Shown: positions 1 through 10,000 of the stretch, piece after piece
How positions within the stretch are numbered: position 1 is the stretch's first letter
Layout of the letters: every line of letters starts with the position of its first letter
Assembly: GCA_021730205.1 (NCBI GenBank)
Contig: CP072533.1
Span: 1,120,133 to 1,184,132 of the forward strand
Length of the DNA stretch: 64,000 nucleotides
From: Candidatus Ruthia sp. Cpac_8_S14
Lineage (GTDB): Bacteria; Pseudomonadota; Gammaproteobacteria; PS1; Pseudothioglobaceae
Direction: 5' to 3'
Notes under the pieces: generated by a model
What the model was told of the DNA's origin: nothing
The model's input: only the letters and a program-made list of their open reading frames with translations
Database searches by the model: none
Program-made: the position numbers and the translations under genes

Positions 1-1410
1 AGCCACCCTGTTGAAATTGCAGCGCTTTCAAGGCTTCAAACCCCAAAAGAGCAAAGAATAATCATTGAAAAATTAAACCAAGGAAAAGTTGACATCGTCA
101 TTGGTACACACAAAATTATTCAAGACGCTATTAAATACAAAAACCTTGGCTTGATTATTATTGACGAAGAGCATCGCTTCGGCGTTAAACAAAAAGAGGC
201 GTTGAAAAAACTACGGGGCGAGGGTGACATTTTGACCATGACTGCCACCCCTATTCCACGCACATTGAATATGGCGCTAGGCTCATTAAGAGAATTGTCT
301 ATTATTGCCACGCCACCTGCCAAACGTAACGCCATTCAAACATTTGTACAAGAGTGGAGTAACAATAACATCAAAGAAGCAATCACACGTGAAATGCATC
401 GTGGTGGTCAGATTTTTGTGCTACATAACGACATTGATTCAATTGACAATATGGCAGAAAATCTCGAACAAATTATGCCAAAAGCCCACGTTCGTATTGC
501 CCACGGACAAATGCCAACACGTGAGTTAGAAAGAGTCATGAGTGACTTTTATCATGCGTGTTTCCAAATTTTGGTTTGCACCACAATTATTGAAACAGGG
601 ATTGACATTCCCAATGCTAATACTATCATTATCAATAATGCGCAAAAATTTGGTCTGGCACAATTACACCAACTACGGGGTCGTGTTGGTCGCTCCCACC
701 ATAGGGCTTACGCTTATTTGATTGTCAAGTCTCATCAATCACTATCCAAAACAGCCAAAAAACGTCTCGATGCCATTGAATCTTTAAAAGATCTTGGTAC
801 TGGATTTATGCTGGCTAATCACGACCTTGAAATTCGTGGTGCGGGTGATTTATTGGGTGACAATCAGTCTGGAAGAATTAGCGAAATTGGTTTTAACCTT
901 TATCATGATTTATTAAAACGCACTATTGATGCCATGCGCTCTGGTAGAAAAATTAACCTTAACGACCCAATTAATCATGAAGTGAAAATTGATTCTGGCT
1001 TGCCATCCATTATTCCAGAAACCTATATTTTTGATGTGCACGAACGACTGGTACTCTACAAGCGTATTGCCAATTGTCAAAACAATAAGGAGCTTAAGGA
1101 CTTGAAAATTGAGATGATTGACCGCTTTGGATTATTACCAAATTCAACCAAGAACTTATTTGTCAATACCAAACTCAAGCTCTTTTCACAAAAAATTGGC
1201 ATTGATGAAATCAACCTCTATGAAGACAAAGCTATCATCACCTTTGGTAGTAAAAATACCATTGAACCAATCAAAATCATCAATCTTATTCAAAAACAAG
1301 CGAAAAAATATCAGTTAAAGGGTCAAAACCAATTAATCGTTAAAGAGGAGATGCCTGAAGATATTAGACGAATCGAGTTGATAGAAAACCTACTAAAAAC
1401 ATTAAGTTAA
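1..1410 (+). CDS. mfd: Transcription-repair coupling factor Mfd, C-terminal part (cut by window edge)
   Basis: The open frame runs in from the left edge without a start, so only the last about 470 residues are present. Visible are the helicase DEEH box (LGLIIIDEEHRF), the motif III-like TMTATPIPRTL, the QLRGRVGRS motif VI region, and the TRG-type segment ending LEIRGAGDLLGDNQSG, followed by the C-terminal regulatory domain. This is the SF2 translocase half of Mfd, which removes stalled RNA polymerase at DNA lesions and recruits UvrA. No frameshift is seen in this part. RecG shares the helicase core, but the TRG region and long C-terminal domain favour Mfd. Confidence 0.95.
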   Translation, partial: SHPVEIAALSRLQTPKEQRIIIEKLNQGKVDIVIGTHKIIQDAIKYKNLGLIIIDEEHRFGVKQKEALKKLRGEGDILTMTATPIPRTLNMALGSLRELSIIATPPAKRNAIQTFVQEWSNNNIKEAITREMHRGGQIFVLHNDIDSIDNMAENLEQIMPKAHVRIAHGQMPTRELERVMSDFYHACFQILVCTTIIETGIDIPNANTIIINNAQKFGLAQLHQLRGRVGRSHHRAYAYLIVKSHQSLSKTAKKRLDAIESLKDLGTGFMLANHDLEIRGAGDLLGDNQSGRISEIGFNLYHDLLKRTIDAMRSGRKINLNDPINHEVKIDSGLPSIIPETYIFDVHERLVLYKRIANCQNNKELKDLKIEMIDRFGLLPNSTKNLFVNTKLKLFSQKIGIDEINLYEDKAIITFGSKNTIEPIKIINLIQKQAKKYQLKGQNQLIVKEEMPEDIRRIELIENLLKTLS

Positions 1411-1460
1411 TTCAGTTATAACAAAAAAAACTAGTTAACGATAGCAAAGTCAAAAAAAGA

Positions 1461-1501
1461 CAACGATTCACCATAACTAAAACAACGATTCACCATAACT
1501 A
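1461..1501. repeat. 22-bp tandem duplication at the 3' end of the PfkB-type kinase gene
   Basis: The unit beginning caacgattcaccataact occurs at 1461 and again at 1483, a period of 22 bp, with about 19 bases identical. The copy at 1483 encodes the last residues of the minus-strand kinase gene and the other copy lies just beyond its stop. Because 22 is not a multiple of 3, the duplication probably changed the extreme C-terminus or stop position. Confidence 0.8.
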
Positions 1502-2418
1502 TTTTGATAGCGATTTTCAATATCAGTCATATCAAACTGATGATTTTGCGTACCTAGGTGCGCCACTTTAATGGCGCCCAATAGCCCCGCTAATTGACCA
1601 ATTGTTTTCCAATCCATGTCATGCATTAAGCCATACAACAATCCAGCACGATAAGCATCGCCACAGCCTGTAGGATCTTGCGCAGTATCTGCCTTAGCGG
1701 GGGCAATATTGATTAACTTTCCATCGGTATGAATTTCTGAACCTTCGCTACCTTTGGTAACAATCAAAGCATTAACCTTGGAAGCGATAGTTGATAAATC
1801 TAGTCCAGTTTTGGCTTGTAACATTTGTGATTCATAGTCATTTACTGCTATATAAGTGGCTTGTTCAATAAAGTTAACCAACTCTTCATCTGAAAACATT
1901 GGCATACCCTGGCCTGGATCAAAAATAAATGGAATGTTTAATTGTTTAAATTGTGCCGAATGTTCAATCATGCCAACACGTCCATCAGGAGACACAATGC
2001 CAATATCAGCCGCACTGGCATCAGATACCTTATTTTGGTGCGATTGATCCATTGCACCTGGGTGAAAAGCAGTAATTTGATTATCGCTCATATCAGTGGT
2101 AATAAACGCCTGTCCTGTATATTGGTCTTTTAGAACTTTAATATGCGAGGTGTTCATATGATGCTTTTCCATCCACGCTAAATAGGGCGTAAAATCACTG
2201 CCCACTGTTGCCATTGGCACTGAATTAACACCTAATAAATGCAAATTATAAACAATATTACCAGCACAGCCACCAAACTCTTTGCGCATGGTTGGCACTA
2301 AAAATGACACATTGAGCATATGTACCTTGTCTGGCAAAATATGGTTTTTAAAATGATTATGGAACACCATAATGCTATCAAAGGCGTACGAACCACAAAT
2401 TAATGCTGTTTTTTTCAT
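1477..2418 (-). CDS. PfkB-family carbohydrate/nucleoside kinase
   Basis: A 313-residue ribokinase-fold sugar or nucleoside kinase. It has the N-terminal glycine motif KEFGGCAGNIVYNL near residues 46-60 and the C-terminal signature DPTGCGDAYRAGL with the catalytic aspartate near residue 250. Family members in sulfur-oxidising gammaproteobacteria are often annotated as adenosine kinase-like, but the substrate cannot be read from sequence. The start is supported by a purine-rich AAGGAAA upstream of ATG. It is the last gene of a minus-strand run after ispH, 76 bp away. The C-terminus lies in a 22-bp tandem duplication. Confidence 0.85.
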   Translation of the reverse strand: MKKTALICGSYAFDSIMVFHNHFKNHILPDKVHMLNVSFLVPTMRKEFGGCAGNIVYNLHLLGVNSVPMATVGSDFTPYLAWMEKHHMNTSHIKVLKDQYTGQAFITTDMSDNQITAFHPGAMDQSHQNKVSDASAADIGIVSPDGRVGMIEHSAQFKQLNIPFIFDPGQGMPMFSDEELVNFIEQATYIAVNDYESQMLQAKTGLDLSTIASKVNALIVTKGSEGSEIHTDGKLINIAPAKADTAQDPTGCGDAYRAGLLYGLMHDMDWKTIGQLAGLLGAIKVAHLGTQNHQFDMTDIENRYQNSYGESLF

Positions 2419-2494
2419 ATTATTATTTTCCTTTTTATTTTTAATAAGCGATGAGTGTCTTTGCCAAACTTAGCTTGCTTATTAATGAGATACC

Positions 2495-3421
2495 CTATCT
2501 TAATTCTTTTGGCACTGGAAAATGAATATTTTCCCTAGCACCATTCACTTCAATAACTTCAGTTGCGCCCTTATCTCGCAAATAATGGATTACTTCTTGA
2601 ACCAAAACTTCTGGCGCTGAAGCACCTGCAGTCACGCCTATTGTATTCATACCTTTAAGCCATAACTCATCAATTTCACCAGCACCATCAATCAGATAGG
2701 TGGGAGTGCCTATTTTTTCAGCAATTTCTTTAAGACGATTTGAATTAGATGAGTTACTAGAACCTAATACTAACAACACATCAGAAGATTGCATCAAAAT
2801 TTTAACCCCGTCTTGACGATTCTGTGTGGCAAAACAAATATCATCTTTCTTGGGTGCATCGATAGTGGGGAACTTTGATTTTAAATAATCCACAATATAT
2901 TGAGTATCATCAATCGAAAGCGTGGTTTGTGTTGTATAAGAAATATGGATATCTTTTGATAAATTTAAACTCTCAACATCCTCAATTATTTCCACTAATT
3001 GAACATATTTGTCCTCACTAGATTGCCCTAACGTGCCTTCAACCTCTGGATGTCCTTTATGACCAATCAAGATAACCTGATGATTTTGTTTTTGTTTTCT
3101 GGCAACTTCTTTATGCACTTTAGTCACCAAAGGGCAAGTGGCATCATAAATGGTTGCACCCGTGTTTTTTGTTTGTTTTCGCACTGCCATTGATACGCCA
3201 TGCGCACTAAAAATAACCACTTGGTTATTAGGCACATCAGCAATATCTTCAACAAAAACAGCACCTTTAGCCTTTAATCCATCAACCACAAATTTATTAT
3301 GCACCACTTCATGACGAACATACACAGGTGTGCCATGCAGCCTTAACGCACGCTCCACAATTTCAATTGCACGATCAACACCAGCACAAAAACCACGTGG
3401 GTTTGCCAGTAAAATTTTCAC
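2495..3421 (-). CDS. ispH: 4-hydroxy-3-methylbut-2-enyl diphosphate reductase (IspH/LytB)
   Basis: Last step of the MEP isoprenoid pathway, reducing HMBPP to IPP and DMAPP with a [4Fe-4S] cluster. The 308-residue length is typical. The three expected cluster cysteines are visible in [12 protein letters not shown] (Cys12), DATCPLV (about Cys96) and [11 protein letters not shown] (about Cys197), and the substrate loop [10 protein letters not shown] is present. The start overlaps the slpA stop by 4 bp, so the two are probably translationally coupled; slpA-ispH linkage is common in gammaproteobacteria. Confidence 0.97.
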   Translation of the reverse strand: MKILLANPRGFCAGVDRAIEIVERALRLHGTPVYVRHEVVHNKFVVDGLKAKGAVFVEDIADVPNNQVVIFSAHGVSMAVRKQTKNTGATIYDATCPLVTKVHKEVARKQKQNHQVILIGHKGHPEVEGTLGQSSEDKYVQLVEIIEDVESLNLSKDIHISYTTQTTLSIDDTQYIVDYLKSKFPTIDAPKKDDICFATQNRQDGVKILMQSSDVLLVLGSSNSSNSNRLKEIAEKIGTPTYLIDGAGEIDELWLKGMNTIGVTAGASAPEVLVQEVIHYLRDKGATEVIEVNGARENIHFPVPKELR

Positions 3422-3825
3422 TGTTTTTGGAGGATTTTTACTTGAAAAGAGACATCACCACCTGCCAGTGGGTGATTAAAATTAACGGTAATATCATCCC
3501 CCTCAATTTGATCAATACAGCCCCCATAAGAATCTCCTATAGGTGTTTTAAACTCAACAACGGCATCTAACTCAATCGTCATGGTTCGTGGAAAATCTGA
3601 GCGCTTCATAATTTGAAAGGCTTCTTCCAGCTCACTACCAAATGCCTCTGATGCGCTTAAAAGAAAGGTTTGCAATTTTCCCACTTGAGCGTCAATAACA
3701 CAGGACTCTAAGCACGAATCTAGCTGACCATCGCCCAATTCAAACTCAAGTGGCTCGTCCCAAGATTCATCAACCAAGGCACCATTTGCATGGCTAAGCT
3801 TGTAGAGGATTTTGTATTTAGCCAT
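3418..3825 (-). CDS. slpA: FKBP-type peptidyl-prolyl isomerase SlpA/FkpB
   Basis: A 135-residue SlyD-like FKBP with an inserted-flap domain in the middle. The N-terminus ([18 protein letters not shown]) and the C-terminal [16 protein letters not shown] are typical of SlpA/SlyD proteins, in which the NHPLAG motif is diagnostic. It lacks the His-rich tail of SlyD, which favours SlpA. Expected role: cytosolic folding chaperone and prolyl isomerase. It overlaps accD by 8 bp upstream and ispH by 4 bp downstream, a tight operon. Confidence 0.9.
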   Translation of the reverse strand: MAKYKILYKLSHANGALVDESWDEPLEFELGDGQLDSCLESCVIDAQVGKLQTFLLSASEAFGSELEEAFQIMKRSDFPRTMTIELDAVVEFKTPIGDSYGGCIDQIEGDDITVNFNHPLAGGDVSFQVKILQKQ

Positions 3826-4666
3826 TATTAAACATCATGGCGCTTAATATTTTATGTACTTGAGTGCGCAACTCAGACCGATGCACAATCATATCAATTG
3901 CACCTTTTTCTAGCAAAAACTCACTACGTTGAAAGCCTTCTGGCAATGACTCCCGCACGGTTTGTTCAACCACTCTAGGGCCAGCAAAACCAATCAAAGC
4001 ACTTGGTTCAGCAATATGAACATCTCCTAACATGGCAAAACTAGCAGAAACGCCGCCCATAGTTGGATCGGTCAAAATCGAAATAAAAGGTACTTTTTTG
4101 TTACTCAGCAACTTAATCATTAAAGCTGTTTTACTCATTTGCATCAGTGAAAACAAGCCCTCTTGCATACGCGCACCGCCTGAAGCTGAAAAACAAATCA
4201 ACGGCGTGTTGGTTTCAATGCTTATTTTTGCAGCGCGAACAAACTTCTCACCAACCACAGAGCCCATTGAACCGCCCATAAATTTAAACTCAAAAGCGGC
4301 GACCACGACTTTTATGCCGTTAAGCGTGCCTGTTTTAACCACAAGTGCGTCTTTTTCATGGGTGGTTTTTTGTGCTTGTAAATAACGGTCTTTGTATTTT
4401 TTTTGATCCTTAAACTTTAAAGGGTCAACCGCACTTAAATTAGCAGCAATTTCTTCCTGCCCATCTTCCTCCAAGAAACTATCAAGTCGCATACGAGCAG
4501 AAATACGCATATGATAATCGCACTTAGGACAAACATAATTCAACGCTTTTAATTCTTCTGAATAAAGCGTGGTTTCACACTTAGGACACTTGCTCCATAA
4601 GCCTTCTGGAATATTTTTCTTCGCTACACTGGTAATAGAGGGTAGGATTTTTTCTAGCCAACTCAT
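3818..4666 (-). CDS. accD: Acetyl-CoA carboxylase carboxyltransferase subunit beta
   Basis: AccD (282 residues) forms the carboxyltransferase of acetyl-CoA carboxylase with AccA and makes malonyl-CoA for fatty-acid synthesis. The N-terminal zinc ribbon is seen as CPKC at about residues 25-28 and CPKC at about 46-49. The crotonase-like core follows with [11 protein letters not shown] and [14 protein letters not shown]. It sits between trpA and slpA; the trpA-accD neighbourhood is common in proteobacteria. accB and accC are at 40.7-42.5 kb; accA is not in this window. Confidence 0.97.
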   Translation of the reverse strand: MSWLEKILPSITSVAKKNIPEGLWSKCPKCETTLYSEELKALNYVCPKCDYHMRISARMRLDSFLEEDGQEEIAANLSAVDPLKFKDQKKYKDRYLQAQKTTHEKDALVVKTGTLNGIKVVVAAFEFKFMGGSMGSVVGEKFVRAAKISIETNTPLICFSASGGARMQEGLFSLMQMSKTALMIKLLSNKKVPFISILTDPTMGGVSASFAMLGDVHIAEPSALIGFAGPRVVEQTVRESLPEGFQRSEFLLEKGAIDMIVHRSELRTQVHKILSAMMFNNG

Positions 4667-4685
4667 ACGCTTTTCCTTATTTTAA

Positions 4686-5483
4686 TTATTTAATTGCGGT
4701 AGCAATTTCATCTGCCAAACGCCCAACACTTGCTAGCATTTTATCTCTATCATTTGCATATTGTTCAACAAACGCAACCAAGGATGAGCCCACAATAACT
4801 GCATCAGCATGCTCAGACACTGCTTTTGCACTTTTAGCGTCTTTAATGCCAAACCCTACCCCAATGGGCAAATCAACCGTTTGACGAATTCTTAAAAGAT
4901 GTGTCTTGACCAAATCAACATCCAAATGCTCTGCGCCCGTCACGCCTTTAAGGGCGACAAAATAAATAAAACCTGAGGCAATGGTGGCTAAAAATGCTAA
5001 ACGTTCATCTGTTGTCGTTGGCGCAACTAAAAAGATAAAATCAATATCAACCCCGTCAAGACTCTGCTTTAAATCATGTGCCTCTTCTGGTGGCATATCC
5101 ACCACCAACACACCATCAACGCCACTTTCACTAGCAACATTAGCAAAGGCTTGATAACCAAAAACCTCAATCGGATTTAAATAACCCATCAGCACAATAG
5201 CTGTTGTATCGTTGCTTTGTCTAAATTTTTTAACCAAAACAAGCACATCAGATAGACTTACACCACCCTTCACCGCACGCTCGTGCGACTTAACAATTGT
5301 AGGACCATCAGCCATCGGATCTGAAAACGGTACGCCCAACTCAATCATATCTGCACCATTTTTGACCAAAACTTGCATTAATTCAAGGGTATTATCAAGC
5401 CCGCTATCCCCCGCAGTGATAAAGGGAATAAATGCTTTTTTACCAACAGGAAGTTGGGTAAAAATTGTACTTAACCTTGACAT
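4686..5483 (-). CDS. trpA: Tryptophan synthase alpha chain
   Basis: A 265-residue TIM barrel that cleaves indole-3-glycerol phosphate to indole, which passes to TrpB. Catalytic acids are visible as MIELGVPFSDPMADGP (Glu near 48, Asp near 59). The phosphate-binding end includes GVGFGIKDAKSA and VIVGSSLV. It starts 6 bp after the hemE stop and is 19 bp from accD, so it sits in the hemE-trpA-accD run. Its partner trpB is about 7 kb away at 12.8-14.1 kb, so the classical trpBA pair is separated here. Confidence 0.96.
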   Translation of the reverse strand: MSRLSTIFTQLPVGKKAFIPFITAGDSGLDNTLELMQVLVKNGADMIELGVPFSDPMADGPTIVKSHERAVKGGVSLSDVLVLVKKFRQSNDTTAIVLMGYLNPIEVFGYQAFANVASESGVDGVLVVDMPPEEAHDLKQSLDGVDIDFIFLVAPTTTDERLAFLATIASGFIYFVALKGVTGAEHLDVDLVKTHLLRIRQTVDLPIGVGFGIKDAKSAKAVSEHADAVIVGSSLVAFVEQYANDRDKMLASVGRLADEIATAIK

Positions 5484-5489
5484 TATGCG

Positions 5490-6533
5490 TTATCTTTTGC
5501 TAAATTCATGCACAGCATCTACCAGAACCTTCATGTGCTCAGGATTAACATCAGGAGAGGTGCCATGACCTAGGTTAAATACGTGGCCTGTATCGCCTTG
5601 GAATTGTGATAAGGTTTTTTTAACTTCTTTTCGTATTTTTTCAGGTGATGCGTATAAAACACAAGGATCTAAATTACCCTGAAGTGCCACCTTAGTGCCA
5701 ATACGCCGTTGTGCATCATCCAACTCCACTGTCCAATCCAATGCCACACCGTCACAACCACTATTTGCAATCTGCTCTAGCCACATGGCACCACCTTTAG
5801 TAAACAAGGTGACTGGAATGGTTTTACCGTTAAATTCACGTTTGATGCCATTAACGATTTTGGTCATATATTGAAGTGAAAAATCTTCATAACTTTGTTT
5901 ATTCAACAAACCACCCCAAGTGTCAAAAATCATCACCGAATCTGCACCTACTTGAAGTTGACCATTCAAATAATCAATAATTGTATCTGCTAATTTGTTC
6001 AATAATTGGTGCATGTGCGCGGGGTTTTCATACATCAACCCTCTAACTTTGGCAAAGTTCTTGCTTGAACCACCTTCAACCATATACGTGGCTAATGTCC
6101 ATGGGCTGCCTGTAAAGCCAATTAATGGCACCCTGTTATTTAAAGCTTTCTTAATCACTGATACGGCGTCAGTGACATAAGACAATTCATTACCCACATT
6201 AGGCTTTTTTAATTGCTCAATGGAGGCTAATGTATTAAGTGGATTTGAAAATTTAGGACCTTCGCCTTTTGAAAAATACAAGCCTAAATCCATTGCGTCA
6301 GGAATGGTTAAAATATCTGAAAACAAAATGGCTGCATCTAAATCAAAACGATCAATAGGCTGCATGGTGACTTCACATGCCAGTTCAGGTGATTTGCATA
6401 GGGTTAAGAAATCACCTGCTTTTGCACGTGTTGCTCGATATTCTGGTAAATAGCGACCCGCTTGGCGCATCACCCAAACAGGTGTGCGTGAGGTGGGTTT
6501 TTTCAATAAGGCATTAATATAATCAAATGACAT
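5490..6533 (-). CDS. hemE: Uroporphyrinogen decarboxylase
   Basis: Decarboxylates uroporphyrinogen III to coproporphyrinogen III in haem synthesis. At 347 residues the length is normal. The diagnostic N-terminal signature [16 protein letters not shown] is present, with the substrate aspartate in [21 protein letters not shown] context (here [17 protein letters not shown]) and the C-terminal [14 protein letters not shown] motif. It is first in the minus-strand run leading to trpA, accD, slpA and ispH, and lies downstream of the rpmE terminator, so a promoter between 6534 and 6606 is likely. Confidence 0.97.
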   Translation of the reverse strand: MSFDYINALLKKPTSRTPVWVMRQAGRYLPEYRATRAKAGDFLTLCKSPELACEVTMQPIDRFDLDAAILFSDILTIPDAMDLGLYFSKGEGPKFSNPLNTLASIEQLKKPNVGNELSYVTDAVSVIKKALNNRVPLIGFTGSPWTLATYMVEGGSSKNFAKVRGLMYENPAHMHQLLNKLADTIIDYLNGQLQVGADSVMIFDTWGGLLNKQSYEDFSLQYMTKIVNGIKREFNGKTIPVTLFTKGGAMWLEQIANSGCDGVALDWTVELDDAQRRIGTKVALQGNLDPCVLYASPEKIRKEVKKTLSQFQGDTGHVFNLGHGTSPDVNPEHMKVLVDAVHEFSKR

Positions 6534-6606
6534 GGGCTTCTAATATAAAAAAAGTAAACGCTGTAATTATAATGATTTTGTTCGTATACCTTTACCAATC
6601 AGGCAT

Positions 6607-6633
6607 AAAAAAAGCCACTTTCGCGGCTTTTTT
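6607..6633 (-). terminator. Rho-independent terminator of rpmE
   Basis: The A-run/GCC and GGC/T-run arms around acttt-cgc form an A-rich/T-rich symmetrical hairpin immediately after the rpmE stop. On the minus strand it reads as a short GC-capped stem followed by a run of T. Its symmetry would allow weak function in both directions. Confidence 0.75.
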
Positions 6634-6863
6634 TATTGAATTTTGTACCCTTGTCTCTTAAAACTGGCATAACGTGATTTAAACTTCTCAACACGACCAG
6701 CACTGTCCATAATCTTTTGTTTGCCTGTATAAAAAGGGTGACAACTAGAACATACATCTAAGTGTAATTCTTCTTTGTCAACGGTTGAGCGTGTTTCAAA
6801 GGTATTGCCACATGAGCAAACTACTTTAACGTCATTGTAATTAGGATGAATGCCTGTTTTCAT
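6633..6863 (-). CDS. rpmE: 50S ribosomal protein L31
   Basis: A 76-residue L31 with N-terminus MKTGIHPNY and the four-cysteine zinc-binding (C+) form: CSCG near residues 16-18 and CSSC near 37-40, followed by HPFYTGKQK. It binds the large subunit at the intersubunit bridge. The C-terminal tail is basic. It is monocistronic, with a strong hairpin directly after the stop. Confidence 0.97.
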   Translation of the reverse strand: MKTGIHPNYNDVKVVCSCGNTFETRSTVDKEELHLDVCSSCHPFYTGKQKIMDSAGRVEKFKSRYASFKRQGYKIQ

Positions 6864-6938
6864 ATTATCTGAATTTATTCTAAAATCACAAAAGAGAACA
6901 AATTATATACTAATTTGAAACTTATGCGCATGCTGTTT

Positions 6939-9341
6939 TTACTTATTTCTTAGACGCGTAGCATTGCCAATCACAACTAATGAACTAATCGGCATAACAA
7001 TAGCGGCGAATAACGGCGTAACCTTTGCCATTATCGCCAGTGGCACCATAAAAGCATTGTATAGTAGAGCAAAAATGATATTTTGTTTAATGCTGTTGTT
7101 AGTACACTTTGCTAAATTAATCAGTTCAATAATTGGGTTAAGTGTGGATTTTAAAATAACCAAATCTGCACTATTAACCGACACATCACTGCCTGAGCCA
7201 ATCGCAATACTGGCATTAGCTTGCACTAAGGCAGGCGCATCATTCACGCCATCACCTACCATAAGCACCGTATAGCTTTGCTGTAATTGTTTTATATAAT
7301 CAGCCTTATCTTTTGGCAAGGCTTGCGCAATCATATTTTCAATCCCCAATTTTGAGGCAATCGCTTGGGTGACCACTTTGCTATCACCACTTAATATGCT
7401 GACTTGCTTGCCCATAGATTTAAGCTTATCAACAACCTCAGCAGCATCTGATTTAATTTGATCTTTTAAAGCAATAAAACCCAACACGTCAGATTCATTA
7501 GCACACCAAATACAACTCGCACCTTGTTGCTCTAATATGCTAGATTTATTTAACAAATCAGTATCTACTTGATGTTTACTATCCACATAAGACAAATGAC
7601 CGATTTTATAACTTTGCTGATTAATAACACCACTCACACCTTGACCATGGTCAGCATAAAACTCGCTTACTTCTAAAATGCTGTCAGCTTTATCAGCGCC
7701 AACAATTGCTTTAGCTAAAGGGTGTTCAGAATGCCTTTCAATGCTAGCCATGGTATTGATAAAATTGGTTTTATCAATTAAAGCTTCAATATGGCTGATG
7801 CTAAACTCACCTTTGGTAAGTGTGCCAGTTTTATCAAAAACCACCCAATCTACTTTATCTAGCACTTCAAGTGCATTACTGTTTTTAATGAGTATTTTTT
7901 TCTTAATTGCCACACCACTTGCAACCGCAATACTCATTGGTGTAGCCAGCCCAAATGCACAAGGACAGGTGATAATCAGCACGCTAGTGGCACTTAACAA
8001 TGCCAAATCAAAATCATATGGATACCAATAAATAAAAGTCACTATTGCCAAAAAAATGGTCGTGCCAACAAAATAGGGAATGATTTTATCAATCGTACAA
8101 ATAATTGAGTTTTTGTTGTACCGCGTGTTCTCAACCAGGCTAACAATCTGTCCTAAAGCCGAATTCTTTAAGGTTTTTGTCACCCTAATCATAAGGCTGC
8201 CACTGGCATTGACTGAACCAGCAAATACCCCATCACCAGATTGCTTTCTAACTAACAAAGACTCCCCTGTCAATAGCGATTCATTCACTTCACTATCACC
8301 TGACAAAACAATACCATCCACTGCTAAACGTTCTGTAGGCTTAATCAGCACAGTTTCACCCGTTTTAATTATACCCACTGGTGTAATTTTTTCCTCGCCT
8401 TTGCTAATCACATAGGCAACTTTAGGTTGTAACTGTTGCAAAGCACTAGAGGCCGATAGTGCGGATTTTTTGGCTGAGCTTTCAAGATAACGCCCAATTA
8501 AAATCACAAAGATAAAGTTAACCACCGTGTCAAAATACACCTCGTTTTTAGTAGACAGCCCCAATAGTACATACACAGAATAAAAATACGTGCTCAACGC
8601 CCCAATACTAATCGGCACATCCATATTCATAAAACGGTTTTTAAGCCCAAAATAAGCATTTTTAAGAAGTGGCATGCCCGCATAAAATAAAGTAGGTGTG
8701 GCCAATGCAAAGCCCAGCCACTGAAAATAATCATGGTACTTTCCATCTGCTGCACCTGTATACATAGCAATTGAAATCCACAATAAATTCATCATCGTAA
8801 ATGCGCTAAAACTAATACGGTAAAGCATGGCTTTATTGGCTTTATTAGCGATAGACTCAGCCATATTTTGCTCGTACGGTATGGCTGCATATCCAAGGTC
8901 TGCTAATCTTTGCATAATCACAGACAGTTGAATATCAGTATCAGTCCAACTAAGACGAATGCGTTTATCAGTCAAATTCACCCGCACCCAAACAACTCCA
9001 TCAAGTACGCCAATTGCTCTTTCAATCAGCCACACGCAAGCAGCACAATGGATACTGTCGCTAATTAGGGTGATGATTTTAACCCCTTCATCAGAAGGTT
9101 CTAAGAAAGGCTGCTGAAAAGCATCTGCATCATAAAATTCTATTGGATATTCCAGATCAACAACAGGCAGTAATGAGTTGGTTTGTTGATAATAAAAAGA
9201 ACCCAGCCCACTCAAATAAATGGTTTGACACACACTCGAACAACCAACACAACAAAAATTCTTCTGCTCGTCTTCAATAGGTACTTGGACTTTATTATGT
9301 TTAGTCACTTCTAATCCGCAGTGATAACAAGTATTGTTCAT
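6939..9341 (-). CDS. ccoI: Copper-translocating P1B-type ATPase, CcoI/FixI type
   Basis: An 800-residue P1B ATPase. The N-terminus carries a cysteine-rich segment (CYHCG at 5-8, FCCVGC at 29-34) typical of the FixI/CcoI/CtpA group. An HMA-like domain with IHCAAC (Cys99, Cys102) follows, then eight predicted membrane helices with the CPC transport motif in ITCPCAFGLATP, the phosphorylation loop DKTGTLTKG and GDGVNDAPAL. This group exports Cu(I) for cytochrome oxidase assembly, usually cbb3; no oxidase genes are in this window. A role as a general copper exporter (CopA) is the alternative, but the N-terminal architecture favours CcoI. No break is seen. Confidence 0.85.
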   Translation of the reverse strand: MNNTCYHCGLEVTKHNKVQVPIEDEQKNFCCVGCSSVCQTIYLSGLGSFYYQQTNSLLPVVDLEYPIEFYDADAFQQPFLEPSDEGVKIITLISDSIHCAACVWLIERAIGVLDGVVWVRVNLTDKRIRLSWTDTDIQLSVIMQRLADLGYAAIPYEQNMAESIANKANKAMLYRISFSAFTMMNLLWISIAMYTGAADGKYHDYFQWLGFALATPTLFYAGMPLLKNAYFGLKNRFMNMDVPISIGALSTYFYSVYVLLGLSTKNEVYFDTVVNFIFVILIGRYLESSAKKSALSASSALQQLQPKVAYVISKGEEKITPVGIIKTGETVLIKPTERLAVDGIVLSGDSEVNESLLTGESLLVRKQSGDGVFAGSVNASGSLMIRVTKTLKNSALGQIVSLVENTRYNKNSIICTIDKIIPYFVGTTIFLAIVTFIYWYPYDFDLALLSATSVLIITCPCAFGLATPMSIAVASGVAIKKKILIKNSNALEVLDKVDWVVFDKTGTLTKGEFSISHIEALIDKTNFINTMASIERHSEHPLAKAIVGADKADSILEVSEFYADHGQGVSGVINQQSYKIGHLSYVDSKHQVDTDLLNKSSILEQQGASCIWCANESDVLGFIALKDQIKSDAAEVVDKLKSMGKQVSILSGDSKVVTQAIASKLGIENMIAQALPKDKADYIKQLQQSYTVLMVGDGVNDAPALVQANASIAIGSGSDVSVNSADLVILKSTLNPIIELINLAKCTNNSIKQNIIFALLYNAFMVPLAIMAKVTPLFAAIVMPISSLVVIGNATRLRNK

Positions 9342-9537
9342 GGTGGTTGATTTTATTGTATTTATGCCCCTAAGCGTTTACAATATCAACCCAGACTACT
9401 TATTAACTTGACACAATTTATGCAACACATAAAACAACAATTTTTTTAATGATGATTAGTCACACCTTTTATTTTTTAAATAAAAATTTATATTCTGCAC
9501 TTCTCAGACGTATAAATCACACTTTGCATCTATCGCT

Positions 9538-9927
9538 GTGAATAAATTTTCCATAGAACTTGTCACGCTACTTGGTTTGTTGTTACTTAGCACCCAAAGC
9601 ATCTCCGGATTGCCAATTCGTCTTTATAAACAATACCTAAAAATATTCTACGCGTTAAAAACGCAGTTCGATTTAGTCTTAATTGAACAAGGTAGTAATA
9701 AATTAGGCATTATCAAAATTAGCGCCAATATCTTTAATAAGCGTGAATTTACTAAAATAATCGCTGATTTTGAGAATGAAGCCTACCAAAAGCACAATAT
9801 CAAATACACGTTCATCGGTAAAAAGGATTTTATTACTCAATCGCACAACTTTGCTGATATTTTAAAAAATGCGCGCCGCAACTTATGGCGTGGGTCGAAA
9901 AAATGGGTAAGTGATTGGTACTATTAG
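9538..9927 (+). CDS. Small unrecognised protein with N-terminal hydrophobic segment
   Basis: A 129-residue frame starting at GTG, 73 bp before glmU on the same strand. Residues 7-25 are hydrophobic (IELVTLLGLLLLS), like a signal peptide or single membrane anchor. The remainder is a mixed, basic, possibly globular sequence ending in RRNLWRGSKKWVSDWYY. I do not recognise a family. The intact frame and codon use like its neighbours suggest a real gene, but the start has no clear ribosome site and could be different. It may be co-transcribed with glmU. Confidence 0.5.
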   Translation: MNKFSIELVTLLGLLLLSTQSISGLPIRLYKQYLKIFYALKTQFDLVLIEQGSNKLGIIKISANIFNKREFTKIIADFENEAYQKHNIKYTFIGKKDFITQSHNFADILKNARRNLWRGSKKWVSDWYY

Positions 9928-10000
9928 TTTTATTGTGCCTGGTATTACTCAGTCTTATCTTGATCAAAACCCAATTGTAGAGGATTTTTAGGCTATTTTT

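Noticed and set aside
9408..9436. Promoter (TTGACA) before the unknown 129-residue gene
   Set aside because: No acceptable -10 at 16-18 bp spacing.
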